A stretch of 64,000 bases of DNA, from positions 733,101 to 797,100 of the forward strand of contig MNCI01003660.1 in the NCBI GenBank assembly GCA_015680685.1, in the 5' to 3' direction. A program made the translations under genes and the position numbers. Shown here piece by piece: positions 44,061 through 55,856 of this stretch. How positions within the stretch are numbered: position 1 is the first letter of the stretch; each line of letters begins with the position of its first letter. Source of the DNA: Gnetum montanum (Eukaryota > Streptophyta > Gnetopsida > Gnetales > Gnetaceae). The notes beneath the pieces are model-generated. The model worked only from the letters and a program-made list of their open reading frames with translations, was not told the origin of the DNA and did no database searches.

Positions 44061-45646
44061 TATAGCAACTAAAAATGTTGGGGGCTAGAATAGGACTTTG
44101 AGAGGTTTGCAGTTGCACAACCTTGACCCTGCTTCCACATGCTGGCCTACTAGGAATGGAGGCAAGGTGCCCAGAATAGTCTTGTCGATTGAACTGGGAC
44201 TTCCAAGTGTTACAATGAAATGAGTGTTATGGGTTTGTAAGGTGTTAGTGGTATCTGTGGTGCTCATGGGTGTGCATATTAAAGGTTTAGGGTGCAAAAA
44301 CGAAGGTGTAGATACATGAATACTTACTTAAACAACGAAAAATGTAAGTAAAATGCCAAAATGTCAAAGGAAATGCAAAAAATGCATAGAATATGAGCAA
44401 GAGAGAGAATGGCACTACCCCAAACCAAGGAGGGGAGCAGAGTCAACTATAGAGGAAAGGTGAAGAGGTACATGCTATACAAATGGGTGCAATAGGAAGC
44501 ATAGTCATAGTCTCAATGTGTTTGGTTACAATGAACTAATGTTTGTCATGAAGTTTAGGCTTACTAGGTTGGCTATCATAGTGTCCTACGAGTTGCAGTG
44601 GTATACAATGCACTGAATGGTATACAATGATGCTGTGGTATCCCAAAGTTCACCAAAATGCTAAGTGTGCTTGGGTGTAAGGATGCTCAGAATGCAATTT
44701 TTTTCATTAATTACTTCAAAATGCCAACTACTAAAATATGAAGCACTAGGGTATTTATAAGCCTAGGGTTTGCATGAATCTAAAATCAGGCACCATGCGG
44801 TAGAGGGATAGTTGGGGCTATGCTAGCCCCAACTATGCTTTTACTAAAGCAAAATAGCGTTCTACTAGTATGCTTCAATGGACCCCATGAGACTACCAAA
44901 CTGTGACTACACTACGAAGACTGCATGTGTGAGTGTTGAATAGATCGCAATGTACCTGACAATAATGCAAAATAATATAGTTTGGAGACTACACTCTGGG
45001 ACTACGCTACCCACTCTCTCAAGTGGTATCGAGTGTAGGTACAATTTGGGGTTAAATGGGGGATGCAAAAGAAATAAAATGTGTTGATCTTACTCATCAA
45101 AGAAATGTTGGAGCTAAGATGTAGACTGGTGTTGAGTTTTGAAGGCTTCTAGAGGTAGCTCCAGTAGACTACACTAACTACACTCTAGAGCATAGCCTTG
45201 GGAGTTAGGTAAATTCTGCAAAAAGTGAAGTTTAGTGTAGACTATGCTAACTACACTCTAGAGTGTAGTAGGAAGCATAGTGCTAGAATCTAGAAATTTT
45301 GCTAAACTATTTCTTCCATCCCAACCATGCTCAGTAGCCTTTAGCTTGACACTTAGGAAAATTTGCAATGATAGTCATTCCAAGGCTAACTATGCTGACT
45401 ACACTCTGAAGCATAGTTTCGGTAGGGTGAGTGTAGTTAGGGCACTTAGAAAACATCGTAGTTGTTGTGAACATTAAGAAAAAAATTTTAGATTTGGACT
45501 ATTAGTATCAACTATGTTGACTACACTTTAGAGCATAGTCCTAGCAGTGGGAGTGTAGTCTCAACACTTAGACAAAATTTACCAAGTTTTGACACTTAAC
45601 CAAATCTTTAATCAAGACACAAGAGCCCAAATTTGATGTTGTTTAA
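44061..45646 (-). repeat. 5' LTR of copy A
   Basis: 1586 bp. It starts TATAGCAACT (from TGTAGCGAC..) and ends GTTTAA. Inverted TATA box at 44752-44759. U3 (about 44980-45640) is a tandem array of roughly 115 bp units built on paired ACTATGCT/AGCATAGT words and CACTTAG.AAAATTT. Confidence 0.8.
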
Positions 45647-45651
45647 AATGC

Positions 45652-46560
45652 CACATTTGATTAGGATATATCCATAATGTATTTAAAGATTCCACATGTA
45701 GACTACACTATGCATTTATAAAAAGATCAACCCATAACATGATGCTTAGTTTTTACCAACGTTGATCACAAAGTGATGGGAAAAATGGTAGTCTTCCAAA
45801 TCAAAAATTCAATCATACCATGCGTAGTCTACATGTTGATTACATGAGATAGCCCTCTCCAAAACAGTGTGCTAAGATGATTCTATGCATGCACAAAAGA
45901 ACCACTTCATTAGTAGCAACAACATAACCATGGTACTAAAATTTACTAAAATTTTGTCTATTTCAACTTTGAATTTATGCAAATAGGCATTGATTATGCA
46001 TCCCATAGAAGTTGACATAGTAGAGGAAACATCATGGCTAAGTAGGATAAATTGTAACAATTTTGATAATGTGAATTGGAAAATGAAAGTCATAAACTTT
46101 GGCCAGTTGAGGGAGAAAATATTTCATGTAAACATCCTTAATTAGTTGGATGTGGATGCAAGGATTGCACTATATATTACCTTTTTATTGTGGTGAATAA
46201 TTCCCTAGAACTAACATTAGTAGCTTAAATAGTTCATACAAAGACTAACTAAAGATTTATCATTTTTTTTGAAGAATCTATTCTACAGTATTCTAATAAT
46301 GCAAATTCTTTATCTTCTAACTACTTTCACAATCAACATATTCTATCTTTATGATGTTCATTACTCCATCTTCAAGTTTCAACTAGGTGATTGTGTGATC
46401 CTATTCTTACTTGATCCTCTCATGAATATTGGAATTGTTACATGTAAGTATATAAAATTTGGTTCAGTGAATCTTTTTCTTCTATAAAAATTTGAATGCA
46501 TGAATAATTCTTGACAATTTATAGATATTTTTTAAATTTATTTTCTAAAATAAAAAATTA
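45652..46560. other. AT-rich host flank, no gene
   Basis: Short unrelated open frames only. I see no family resemblance and no repeat boundary. Confidence 0.4.
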
Positions 46561-46564
46561 TTTT

Positions 46565-46650
46565 AATCTCATCTAGACAAGTAGAATAGTGGTGTGTGGT
46601 CCCATTACCAAATGAGAGGTTGAAGATTCAAGTCTCTTATATATATTTTT
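46565..46650 (+). repeat. Possible tRNA-derived SINE fragment
   Basis: GGTTGAAGATTCAAGTCTC resembles a polymerase III B box (GATTCAAGTCT against GGTTCGAATCC), with an A-box-like TAGAATAGTGG about 40 bp before it. No poly-A or T tail or target duplication is evident. Weak. Confidence 0.2.
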
Positions 46651-46683
46651 GCCTACTAGTATGAACATATACCTTGAATTTTT

Positions 46684-46905
46684 CATATACCCAAGCCTTC
46701 ATAATGGACTATGATGTATGCATGATGCATGCTATCATCATCATCATAAATAACTATTAAGTCATAATAGAGACACTTCTAGTAGTTGGGCTTTTTCATT
46801 CAACCAATCCTTCACAATGGACCATTATGTATGCATGGTGCATGCTATTGTCATCACCATGCATGAGTGTTAAGGCACAGTGGAGACACTTCCAGCAGAT
46901 GGAAA
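46684..46905. repeat. Tandem duplication, about 111 bp unit x 2
   Basis: The two copies share CCTTCA(C/T)AATGGAC, ATGTATGCATG.TGCATGCTAT and GGAGACACTTC.AG.AG. They start near 46684 and 46797. Confidence 0.6.
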
Positions 46906-47090
46906 ACCAAATGTTGCAAGTCTAAAATACTTTAGGTGTTATGCTCTTATTCAAAATCATGGGTTAATAGTTATAACTCTAAACTACTTTAGGTGTTATA
47001 CTCCAATTCAAATTCATGGATTAATAGTTGTAAGTCTAAACTACTTTAGGTATTATACCATAATTCAATTTCATGGATTACTAAATCATT
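46905..47090. repeat. Tandem repeat, about 62 bp unit x 3
   Basis: Three copies of AAGTCTAAACTACTTTAGGT..TTAT..TC..ATTCAA.TTCATGG, at about 46917, 46978 and 47033. Diverged by a few changes each. Confidence 0.65.
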
Positions 47091-47479
47091 CTTGAATATG
47101 AATTTGCATTTCATATTGTAATTTTAAGCATTATGTTATATATTCACAAATGATATTTGTTGTTAAAAATTAAATCATTTCATCAATTGTAGGCTCCAAG
47201 ATTGAACATGTTAAGGCATTTGTGTGAGTTAACTACTAATCAACTTCAACTTATAGATCTTAACTATGATTACAATGAACTCTTAAATGTTGTTTAACAT
47301 CATGTTAGTTTCAAAGCAAGGGCCAACTTATGTAAACCTAATGAAAGAGAAGTATGCAAGTATGATATTTATAGATATTTATATATTTTATGTTTACTTA
47401 ATTATTAGAGTTGCAGTGCACTACATATTTTCATATTAATACACATCTTACTATTGAATTTTAATATATAGGTATAATG

Positions 47480-48120
47480 TGTCATAGATGCTATGTCAAA
47501 AATCAAACTTCTCTACAAATTCAATTAATAGTAATGAGATAAGTTATGTGCCTTGAAGAAATGATTCTAGACTCAATGTTCATAATAGAATGGTCTTGTA
47601 TACATGGAAGGCAAACATAGATTTCCAACCTATATTAGATAAGTATGTTATCATAAAAAACATTACAAAGTATGTAGCCAAGTCATAGAAAAAGTCTCAA
47701 TCATTTCATGAAATGTTGCCACAAATTAGCCAATCTAGAAATCACTTAGATGATGTCATCTTTATCTATAAAAGATTTATGATGGATGTTGCTACAAATA
47801 GAGGTATAGGGACGATGGAGTTTTGTTATATATCATATGAACTTACTTTGGTTAAATATAGTTGGATCTTCCACACTTGAATATCTCTCAAGAAATCTAT
47901 AAGAAAATTATTCTAAATCCAAAATAAAATGATAATGATGAAAGTTATACTGTAATTATTAATGCATATTGAAGAAAACCTCTAGATATGGAAGGTGTAT
48001 CATTGTTTGAAGTTATTCAAAAATATCGTTACAATTTAAGAAACAAAGAAATAGCTACATGGAAACTCAAAGCTAGCTATCAAAATATTATTTATGTGAC
48101 AAAAAGGCTTTGAAAAATTG
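47480..48120 (+). pseudogene. Helitron Rep-like fragment
   Basis: The frame from about 47608 reads WKANIDFQPILDKYVIIKN, then ITKYVAKS, then KKSQSFHEMLPQIS and TMEFCYISYELTL, with one TAG and then TGA. This order (W..N.D.QP, YxxKYxxK, then the segment before the helicase) resembles the HUH Rep domain of plant Helitrons. The first Tyr of the YxxKY pair is Asn. A rolling-circle replication initiator in life, here a short dead piece. No helicase motifs or Helitron ends (3' hairpin plus CTAG) are seen. Confidence 0.5.
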
Positions 48121-49258
48121 AGTAGGTCCCATGTGTACTAAATAGAATATGATGAAGAAAGCCTCATAGAACTCTATGTTGACAAAATTAAGTGACAAAA
48201 TGCCATTGTTAATTGGCCTCTAAGCCAAAATAGAAAAAACATATATTTTATGTACTATGAGAAAATTGATATCTCTTAAGAATTACAATTAAAAATTATC
48301 TAATTCATAATAATATGCTTAGACAAGCTTATAGTAAACTCATAATTGGCATTATGAAAACAATAATTAATGTAACTTCTAAAAGTCTCAAGTCCTAAAA
48401 TAACATACCCTTGGCTATGAAAAATTGTAATGATGTAAGTTACATTGGCAGGGTCTTTATTATAGTTGTTACAAAAATAATTTTTTAAAACCTCTAAATA
48501 TATGTGTAACATTAGCAATTAAAATTTTTCAACTTAATTAGTCAACTAGGTAAGTGGTTCAAAATACATCCTATAGTATGATAAAATTTTAATTCTTTAG
48601 AAAAGAATAGTCAAAAATTAATAATCAAAAAATTTCACCATGTAAATGAATTGGCTATAAAGAGGTCACCATTCCAACCAATATACTCATTGGATGTTAA
48701 TTAAATAGTTTACTAATAAATTGCAAGTATATTAAGACTAGCTACCTTTCTTTTTTGGCTATGAATAAAGTTGACTAAGATGAAACTTGCATCCTACATG
48801 AAAATTCCAAGTAAGAGGCTTCAAGATGAACTAATCGAAAAAACTTTCACCATCTCCTAGTTGTAGCATTCATTATTAACTCCTCTCCACTATAGCATTC
48901 ATTTGTTTAGTTTTGTTAATCATGTGATGGTTCAAATACCAACAATCATAAATAAACCTCTTGCAAATTACACTTTGATATTTATTATGTAATGGTGGAA
49001 AACTTCACACTCCATATTGCATTACATCTATATTTTATTCCCATCTCCCTATAGCATTAAACCCCTTACACGATTATAGCATTAGACCAAGTATTCAACA
49101 CTAACAATGGTAATTGTCCTCCTTGGTAAAATCAATATCATATCAAATTTTTTTGAAAAGATCAGTTGGATGGTTTGAACCTCTTGAGCAATGTTTTCTA
49201 AAGAAAATTTGACGCAAAAACCAACATTAAGCAATCAAGTATGGAAATATATATATAT
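48121..49258. other. AT-rich stretch, no gene seen
   Basis: It has one short minus frame (48300-48518) with no resemblance. It ends in a TA run just before the copia LTR candidate at 49259. Confidence 0.4.
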
Positions 49259-49892
49259 TGTAGCATGCATCATCCACTAACACATTTTATGCATTAGTTA
49301 ATGCATGAAGGTGGCCACTATATCCACTAACATGTTTTATGCATTAGTTAATGTGCATGAAGGTGGCCACCATATCTACTAATGTGTTTTATGCGTTAGT
49401 TAATGCATCAAGGTAGCCACTATATCCACTAATGTGTTTTTATGAGTTAACGCATCAAGATGGTCTCCATATTTAGTATGTTTCTTACACATTGGCATTG
49501 GGTCTCTTGTGGTAACTGATTTCATGGACTATAAATTCATTCTTGATGGGAGAACAAAGGCACCATGAATCATAGTAGGATTGTAATTCTAGTCCCTTTC
49601 ACAAATGCTTAGAGGTTGCATACACCATTGTTGCAGAGTGCTAGTGTGAAAGAAGAACCCAAATGGAAAATTTAATTTGATGCATCAATGGTTGGAGGTC
49701 AGTTACATTTGCTTTGGTATTGTGCATTTTTGATTATTTATGCATGTGAATTTCTTGTTCCATTTGCTTCTGCATTATGCATTTTTGATTATCTATGCAT
49801 GTGGATTTCTTGTGCCATTTGCTTCCACATTATGCATTTCCAGTTATCTATGCATGTAAATTTCTTATGAAATCCACAAATTTTTTCTTACA
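49259..49892 (+). repeat. Candidate 5' LTR of copia F with internal minisatellites
   Basis: TGTAGCATGC ... TTCTTACA, 634 bp, ending two bases before the primer site. It contains a 52-55 bp tandem repeat about four times (49268-49485: CCACTAA..TGTTTTATGC.TTAGTTAATGCAT) and a 53 bp repeat about three times (49715-49868: TATGCAT.T..ATTATCTATGCATG). The left end is inferred from TG placement only. Confidence 0.55.
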
Positions 49893-49894
49893 TT

Positions 49895-49906
49895 TGGTAT
49901 CAGAGC
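49895..49906 (+). other. Primer-binding site of copia F (initiator tRNA-Met)
   Basis: TGGTATCAGAGC is complementary to the 3' end of plant initiator methionine tRNA, the usual primer of copia elements. It fixes the LTR end and the + orientation. Confidence 0.85.
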
Positions 49907-50586
49907 TTCAATTCTATCTCTATCTTGATGCCTTTATTGGTTAGTAATTGGAAGGCTTGTTTATGATTGTGATGGACATCCATGTAAAATTACTAACATT
50001 GTAGTGTTTTTTTTTTTTGAGGGTTCCTTCTTTTTGCAAGGCATGAAGGATGCCCATTTAGGTGATATTTTTGGGTTTTGTTCTATGCATAGTTTTTCTT
50101 ACATAAAATTGTAACTTGTAATCTTTATTTTTTTTGTATGATTAGAGAGTAGCCACAACATCTTTAATTGTGCAAAATTGTTAAAATTTTTGGATCACAT
50201 ATGGAAAATTAAATTGTGATTATTCATATGTAATATAATGAAATTTATCCCACAAGAAATTTTATTGTATTTAATATAATTAAATAGGATGGTATGTTAA
50301 ATTATTTTTCTTAATTTGCCCACAGGGATTAAGCAAAGGGATATAATTTAACAGTTTTATCGTAAGGATACATGGATCAGTTTTAATTAAAATTTATGCC
50401 CTATGCAATTTTATGTCATTTGATTTATATTTTTACATGATTTACATTGGTAAACATGTCTTATGATATTTTAACCTCAAATTTAGTGACATAAGCATGT
50501 TTAATTATGTAGTTGTACAACCTGTAAGCTACTCTGATTTCAAATGTGACATTCTTGAATTAAAGGGTTATAATTATAAGGTGTGG

Positions 50587-52222
50587 TGAAACACCGTGAA
50601 AATTACGGGTCGGCCTCAGGCGAAGACTCGTAATTTGAGCGAGAACGCGCCTCAAATCTGTCTAAGGACAAGTTTACGCTCTATCACGCACGGCAGCGTA
50701 ATGAGCGTAATAAGCTCCAAGACAGTTAAAGGCGAATTTGTTCGAGGACAAGTTTACGCTCTATCACACACGGCAGCGTAATGAGCGTAATAAGCTCCAG
50801 GACAGTTAAAAGCAAAATCCAGAGAAACACGACGGGTTGGCACTTGTTCTCGCAACGCTTAAACAACTGATCTTTACGCGCGTTACGCGGCGATGCGTGC
50901 TCGTGCGTAGGACAGAATGCAAGCACGCGCTCATTACGCTTCGTCACGCACAGCTGCGTGATGAGCGTAAATTACACTTTGATTACACTCCGCCGCGCGT
51001 AGCTGCGTGGAGAGTGTATGTTACATTTACGCTGCGTCACGCACAGTTGCGTGATGAGCGTAAGCGCGTTGTTGTTACACCTAGGTTGCGCTCATACACG
51101 CAACACAACGCGAATGAGCGCAAACGCAGCCGAGACACGCCTATCATGGGCCTGCTCTTTACACGCACAGCACGCAAACGAGCGTGTTGTGCGTAGTCGC
51201 AGTTCGACTTAAAAGAATCGCGTCAACAGGATCCGCGACATTCGGGCCCACATCATCAGGGTTGCGCGTGTCGCGGCCTATAAATACCCCGGCTGACAAA
51301 TATACAAAAAGAGGAGATTCGGGGAGTTGGCCAGTTGACAAGTTAACAAACCAGAGCACCAGAGCACTTATCGCTTTTTGTTGGCAGCAGATCAAGAGGA
51401 CAAGAGCATTTTCTGAGCAAGGGAACACTTATCGCCTTGAGCAGAGAAACAAGAGCATCCTTTGGTAATCGCTGCAAACACCATCCTTTAGCAGAAACAG
51501 AACACAGCACGCCTGAGCCCTAACAGCAGATCTACCCGAAGCAAAGAAGCAGAACGGGAATTGCAGAGTCGTCTCGCCCAGTTAGCAGGTTCTATCGTTC
51601 AAAAGATCGACAGACTTCAGAGCTTGACCATTCCTGCACCTAAGCTTTGGCCTACAAGGTAGATCAGACTTCTGTCCAGACAGTTTTCTTGTTGTTTTGT
51701 GCTCATTTTGTATCCAGTTGTTAGGGGTTTTCTCCCATGCTCTGACCATTCCTGCACCTAAGCTTTGGCCTACAAGGTAGATCAGACTTCTGTCCAGATA
51801 GTTTTCTTGTTGTTTTGTGCTCATTTTGTATCCAGTTGTTGGGGGTTTTCTCCCATTGTAACGTAATATACACACAAGCATACATCCGATCCAGCATTAA
51901 AACATAGATCTTTGATCTTTTCGACGTACACGTTTTTTCTCTCCCGATTAGCATCTTTTCGGCGTTTTGGCATTATCTTCATAGCGATCCATCTACGTCG
52001 TTGTCTTCCCATTTTACGATCTCTCACACCAAATCACGGCACGCAAAAATCCATAATCATCATCACATTTACTGACCCGTAAGTCCCTGTCTGATCGACA
52101 AGACCGTTCAGGGCACCACGGATTCGTTTTTCCAGCTTAGCCCTTGCGCGGATCCGTGGTTAAAGCTGTGTACACGGAATTTCGGTCGGTATTTCCAGCT
52201 GCCGACGTTTTCCGTCGTTACA
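50587..52222 (+). mobile_element. Solo LTR E of the Tat family, inserted in copia gag
   Basis: 1636 bp, TGAAACACCG ... CCGTCGTTACA, with perfect 5 bp duplication TGTGG (50582-50586 and 52223-52227). Both ends match copy B's LTR. TATA box TATAAATA at 51279-51286. CpG-rich, hence young. It contains an 80 bp tandem duplication in U3 (50665-50744 and 50745 to about 50815) and a 118 bp tandem duplication in R/U5 (51625-51742 and 51743-51860) absent from B. Presumably left by LTR-LTR recombination. Confidence 0.92.
51279..51286 (+). promoter_or_regulatory. LTR TATA box, solo LTR E
   Basis: TATAAATA followed by CCCC, as in all LTRs of the family. Transcription would start about 30 bp downstream; U3 to its left holds many TTACGC/GCGTAA pairs. 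Confidence 0.7.
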
Positions 52223-52973
52223 TGTGGAAGGAGAGAATTCTTCTTCATTAGGCTAGATGGACATTGATTATGCTATCTATAAGGATGAACTACCTACCAT
52301 TACAATAGCTAGCCATTCGGATGATATTGGTAGTCATGAAAAATGGGAGTGATCTAATTTTCTCTATGTCATGTTCATAAAAACCAAGATCTTAGCTGGT
52401 ATGCATGCTTCACTAGAACAGTATGCCAATGTGCACATTTTGTTAAAGGAAATTGATGAACAATTTGAGTCATTAGACAAAGCATTGTCTAGCACCTTAA
52501 TAATGAAGTTCTCATCCATGAAGCTCACCTAAATTCATGGTGTGTGTGAGCACATCACACAAATGAGACATATAGAGACTTAACTCAAAACACTTGAGGT
52601 TGAGATGTCAGAATCTTTCCTTGTGAACTACATCTTAAACATGCTCCTACCACAGTACAAACCCTTTAAGATTTCTTATAACACACATAGGAAAAAATGG
52701 TTAATCAATGAACTAATGATCATGTGTGTGCAAGAAGAGGATAAACTTGTAATGGAAGCAAAAGAGAGTGTGCATCTAGTAACACAAGACAAGAGTAAAG
52801 AACAAGCCAAAGGCAAGTGGAAGGTCAAATTTCTTGTACAAGCTGATATTACGAAGGAATTTAGATGCTTTTTCTATGAAAAGAAAGGGCACATAAAGAA
52901 GGATTTTCCTAAATATTAGAAATGACTTAAAAAGAAAGGTACTAAACACTTTCTTGTTTGTTTTGAATCTAAT

Positions 52974-54230
52974 ATGGTTGATGTTGGCCATGAAACATGG
53001 TGGATTGACTCTAGTTCTACAATCCATGTTACTAATTCCTTGCAAGGGATGCAAAACCTAAGGAAGCCAGTGGAAAGTGAGTCTTGCATCTATTCAAGCA
53101 ACAAGATGCACTCACATGTGGAGGCAATCGAAACATGCAAATTACTTTTAAGTAGTGGTTTTATTTTAGAGTTGGAAAAGACATTTTATAGTCCTATTTT
53201 TTTAAGGAATTTAATTTCTATGTCAAGGCTTGTATCATTGGGATTTTCCTTTTATTTTTTAGATACTATATTGAGTCTATATTATAGATTTAAACTTATT
53301 GGAAATGGTACATTAATAGATGGTCTTTTCAACATTAATTTACAAAAAGAAACTTCTTATACTTCTATGCATGTTCATGTTTCCATTAAGAGATGTGTTA
53401 TGAATGATGCATCCTCTATATTGTGGCATTGTAGGTTAGGAAATATCTCTATTGAGAGAATAAAGAGATTACTCTAGATTTTACTAACTTTGACACTTGT
53501 GTGGACTGCATAAAGGGAAAGTAGAGCAATATGTCAAAGCAAGGTTCCAAGAGGAGTTTAGACATATTAGAAATCATACATATAGATATTTGTAGTCCAG
53601 ATATGCATGCATATGGTCAAAATTATTTCATTACTTTTATTGATGACTACTCATGGTATATGTATATCTACCTACTTCATAATAAGAGAGAAGCTTTAGA
53701 TGCCTTTAAGGTGTTTAAGGCTAAAGTAGAGAAACAATGTGGTAAGAAACTCAAGTTAGTGAGATCTGATAGAGGTGGTAAATACTATGGTAGATATACT
53801 AATTATGGACAAGCACGTGATCCATTTGTTAAGTTTCTTTAAGAGCATGGAATTTTTGCCCAATATACTATGCCTAGTTTTCCAGACCAAAATGATATGG
53901 CAGAAGGAAGAAACGAAACATTATTGAACATGGTGCAGAGTATGCTTAGTAGCTCTAAGCTTTCTAAGTCCTTGTGAACTGAAGCTCTCAAGACAACGAT
54001 GTATATATTAAACCAAGTTCCAACCAAGGATATCTCAAAGACATCATTTGAATGATGGAAAGGTTGGAAATAGAGTTTGTGACATATACGCATTTGGGGA
54101 TGCCCGTTTGAAGTAACAGGCTATAATCCATAAGAAAAGAAGATAGACCCAAGGACCAGAAGTGGGTATTTTGTTGGATATGTTGAATAGTCTAAGGGAT
54201 AAAAATTTTATTACCCATCACATACTACTA
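52974..54230 (+). pseudogene. Protease, pre-integrase and integrase of copia F
   Basis: 52974-53477 is open: WWIDSSSTIHVTNS (the protease Asp-Ser-Gly region, here DSS) then SILWHCRLGNISIERI (pre-integrase). Integrase: 53531-53842 open, with EIIHIDICSP, YFITFIDDYSWYMYIYLL and LVRSDRGGKYY, keeping the two core Asp. The rest, with stops, runs to about 54230 (WGCPFEV, RSGYFVGYVE). Confidence 0.85.
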
Positions 54231-54235
54231 GGTTT

Positions 54236-55380
54236 TTGGAATCAAGGAATGCTAAATTTCTTGATAATGATTTTATTAGTGGGAGTAGTAGATCTTGGAA
54301 CATTGTTCCTAAGATAGATCATATAGATGCTCAAGCTGCTACTTCAAATGATAGACTAATTGTTGTGCACAATATGCCTAGAGCACAAATGCGTAATGAA
54401 CAACAACAATTCATTAAAGTTCCACAAACTATTGATAAAAAATTAGATGATCCAACTAAACAACAGATACTAGAACCTATTGAATATCCTATTGGACATC
54501 ATGATCCTTAAGGTAATGATGAAATAACATTAAGAATATCTACCAAAGTAAGCAGATTAATGATTCCTAGTGACTATATGGTGTATCTATAGGAGTTTAA
54601 CTACACCATGGGAGATGAAAATGATCCAAAAACATTTTCACAAGCCATGATTTGTAAGGAATCTAACTTTTGGCATGATGTCCTGAAAGATGGGATGAAC
54701 TCTATGTCATCTAATGAAGCTTGGGATCTTGTAAAATTGCCTAATGGTGTAAAGGCCACTAGATGCAAATGGATCTTCAAGACTAAGAAAGACTCATTAA
54801 GCAACATTGAAAGATATAAGATTAGACTTGTCGCTAAAGGATTCACACAGAAAGAGGGAATAGATTACAAGGATACTTTTTATTCTATATCTAATAAGGA
54901 CTCCCTTCATGTTATCATGGCATTGGCTACCCATTTTGATCTTGAGTTACATCATATGGATGTGAAACAAGCATTCCTCAATGGTGATCTAGAGGAAGAG
55001 GTTTATATGAAACAACATAAAGGATTTTCCTCTAGTGATGGTGAGCAATTGGTATGCAAGCTCAAGAAATCCATATATGGATTGAAACAAGCCTCCTGTT
55101 AATGGTACTTAAAATTCCATGACATCATCACTTCATTTATTTTTAAAGAAAACATCATGGATCAATGTATATACCAGAAGGTTAGTGGGAGAAAAATTTG
55201 TTTCCTTATTCTATATGTGGATGATATCCTTCTTGCAACCAATAATAGTGGATTTCTATACAAGGTAAAATATTTTCTCTCTAAGAATTTCGACATGAAG
55301 GATATGGATGAGGAATCTTGTGTCATTGGCATTCAGATCCATAGGGACAGATCTAGATGTATTCTAGGATTGTTGTAGGA
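54236..55380 (+). pseudogene. Reverse transcriptase of copia F
   Basis: 54236-54511 is the linker. 54608-55102 is open: KATRCKWIFKTKKD, RLVAKGFTQKEGIDYKDTF, HHMDVKQAFLNGDLEEEVYM and KLKKSIYGLKQA. One TAA (55100-55102, from CGA or CAA), then 55157-55378 with the catalytic box LYVDDILLATNN. Typical Ty1/copia RT. Confidence 0.9.
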
Positions 55381-55856
55381 AACCTATATCAATAAAGTTT
55401 TGTAGAGGTTTTGGATGAAAGATTGTTCACAAAGTATAGCATCCATTGTGAAGGGTAACAAGTTCAATTTGAACTAGTGCCCCAGGAATGATTTAGAGAA
55501 AAGTTAGATGAGAAACATTTCATATGCTTCAGCTGTTAGAAGCCTTATGTATGCTGAGGTCTACATAAGACTTGACGTTGCATTTGCTATGGGAATGTTG
55601 GGCAGATATTAGAGTAATCTAGGTATTGAGTATTGGAGGGTTGCAAAGAAAGTGATGAGGTACCTTCAAGATACAAAAGATTACATGCTTATTTATAAAT
55701 GAACTAACTCCTTGGAGGTGACTACTCCGACTCAGACTTTGCTGGCTATATTGATTCATGGAAATCAACATCTGGTTATGTTTTTATGCTAGCTAGAGGA
55801 GCTATATCTTGGAGGAGTGGAAAGAAAAATTTGATTACTACTTCCACCATGGAGGT
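55381..55856 (+). pseudogene. RNase H region of copia F, truncated by copy C
   Basis: Stops at 55378 and several later. Recognisable phrases are SYASAVRSLMYAEV, RVAKKVMRYLQDTKDY and SGYVFMLARGAISWRSGKK, ending TTSTMEV at 55856. The family continues with an active-site Glu (E/AEY) that would lie just past the insertion point. Confidence 0.8.

Larger units (their letters stand above)
6551..45646 (-). mobile_element. Copy A: old Tat-lineage Ty3/gypsy retrotransposon, host of nested copies D and B
   Basis: Minus-oriented element. The left (3') LTR starts TGTAGCAACC at 6551 and the right (5') LTR ends GTTTAA at 45646. Flanking 5-mers are GATGC (6546-6550) and AATGC (45647-45651), a target duplication with one transition. 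Order along the sense strand: 5' LTR 44061-45646, leader, gag N-terminus 43644-43251, [nested D+B], rest of gag and protease about 21304-18960, antisense gene 18130-14558, RT, RNase H, integrase 12480-9156, 3' UTR, partial 3' LTR. Without the nested material it is about 17 kb. Heavy stops and CpG depletion mark it as old. Confidence 0.85.
50497..52919 (+). pseudogene. gag of copia F, split by solo LTR E
   Basis: ATG 50497 opens 30 codons ending ILELKGYNYKVW at 50586, the conserved copia Gag start (L.G.NY..W). E intervenes, and KERILLH resumes at 52228. It continues with frameshifts through MDIDYAIYKDELP, LKEIDEQFESLDKAL and MSESFLVNYILNMLLPQYKPF. It ends in a degraded zinc knuckle, RCFFYEKKGHIKKDFP, where the second and last Cys of C-C-H-C are lost. 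Confidence 0.75.
49259..55856 (+). mobile_element. Copia element F (Ty1/copia), interrupted by E and truncated by C
   Basis: Plus-oriented: candidate 5' LTR 49259-49892, primer site 49895-49906, gag 50497-50586 resuming at 52228, protease, integrase, RT, and RNase H up to 55856, where copy C begins. Removing solo LTR E and one TGTGG restores a continuous gag frame. The remainder and 3' LTR lie beyond the window. There are many stops. Confidence 0.85.
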
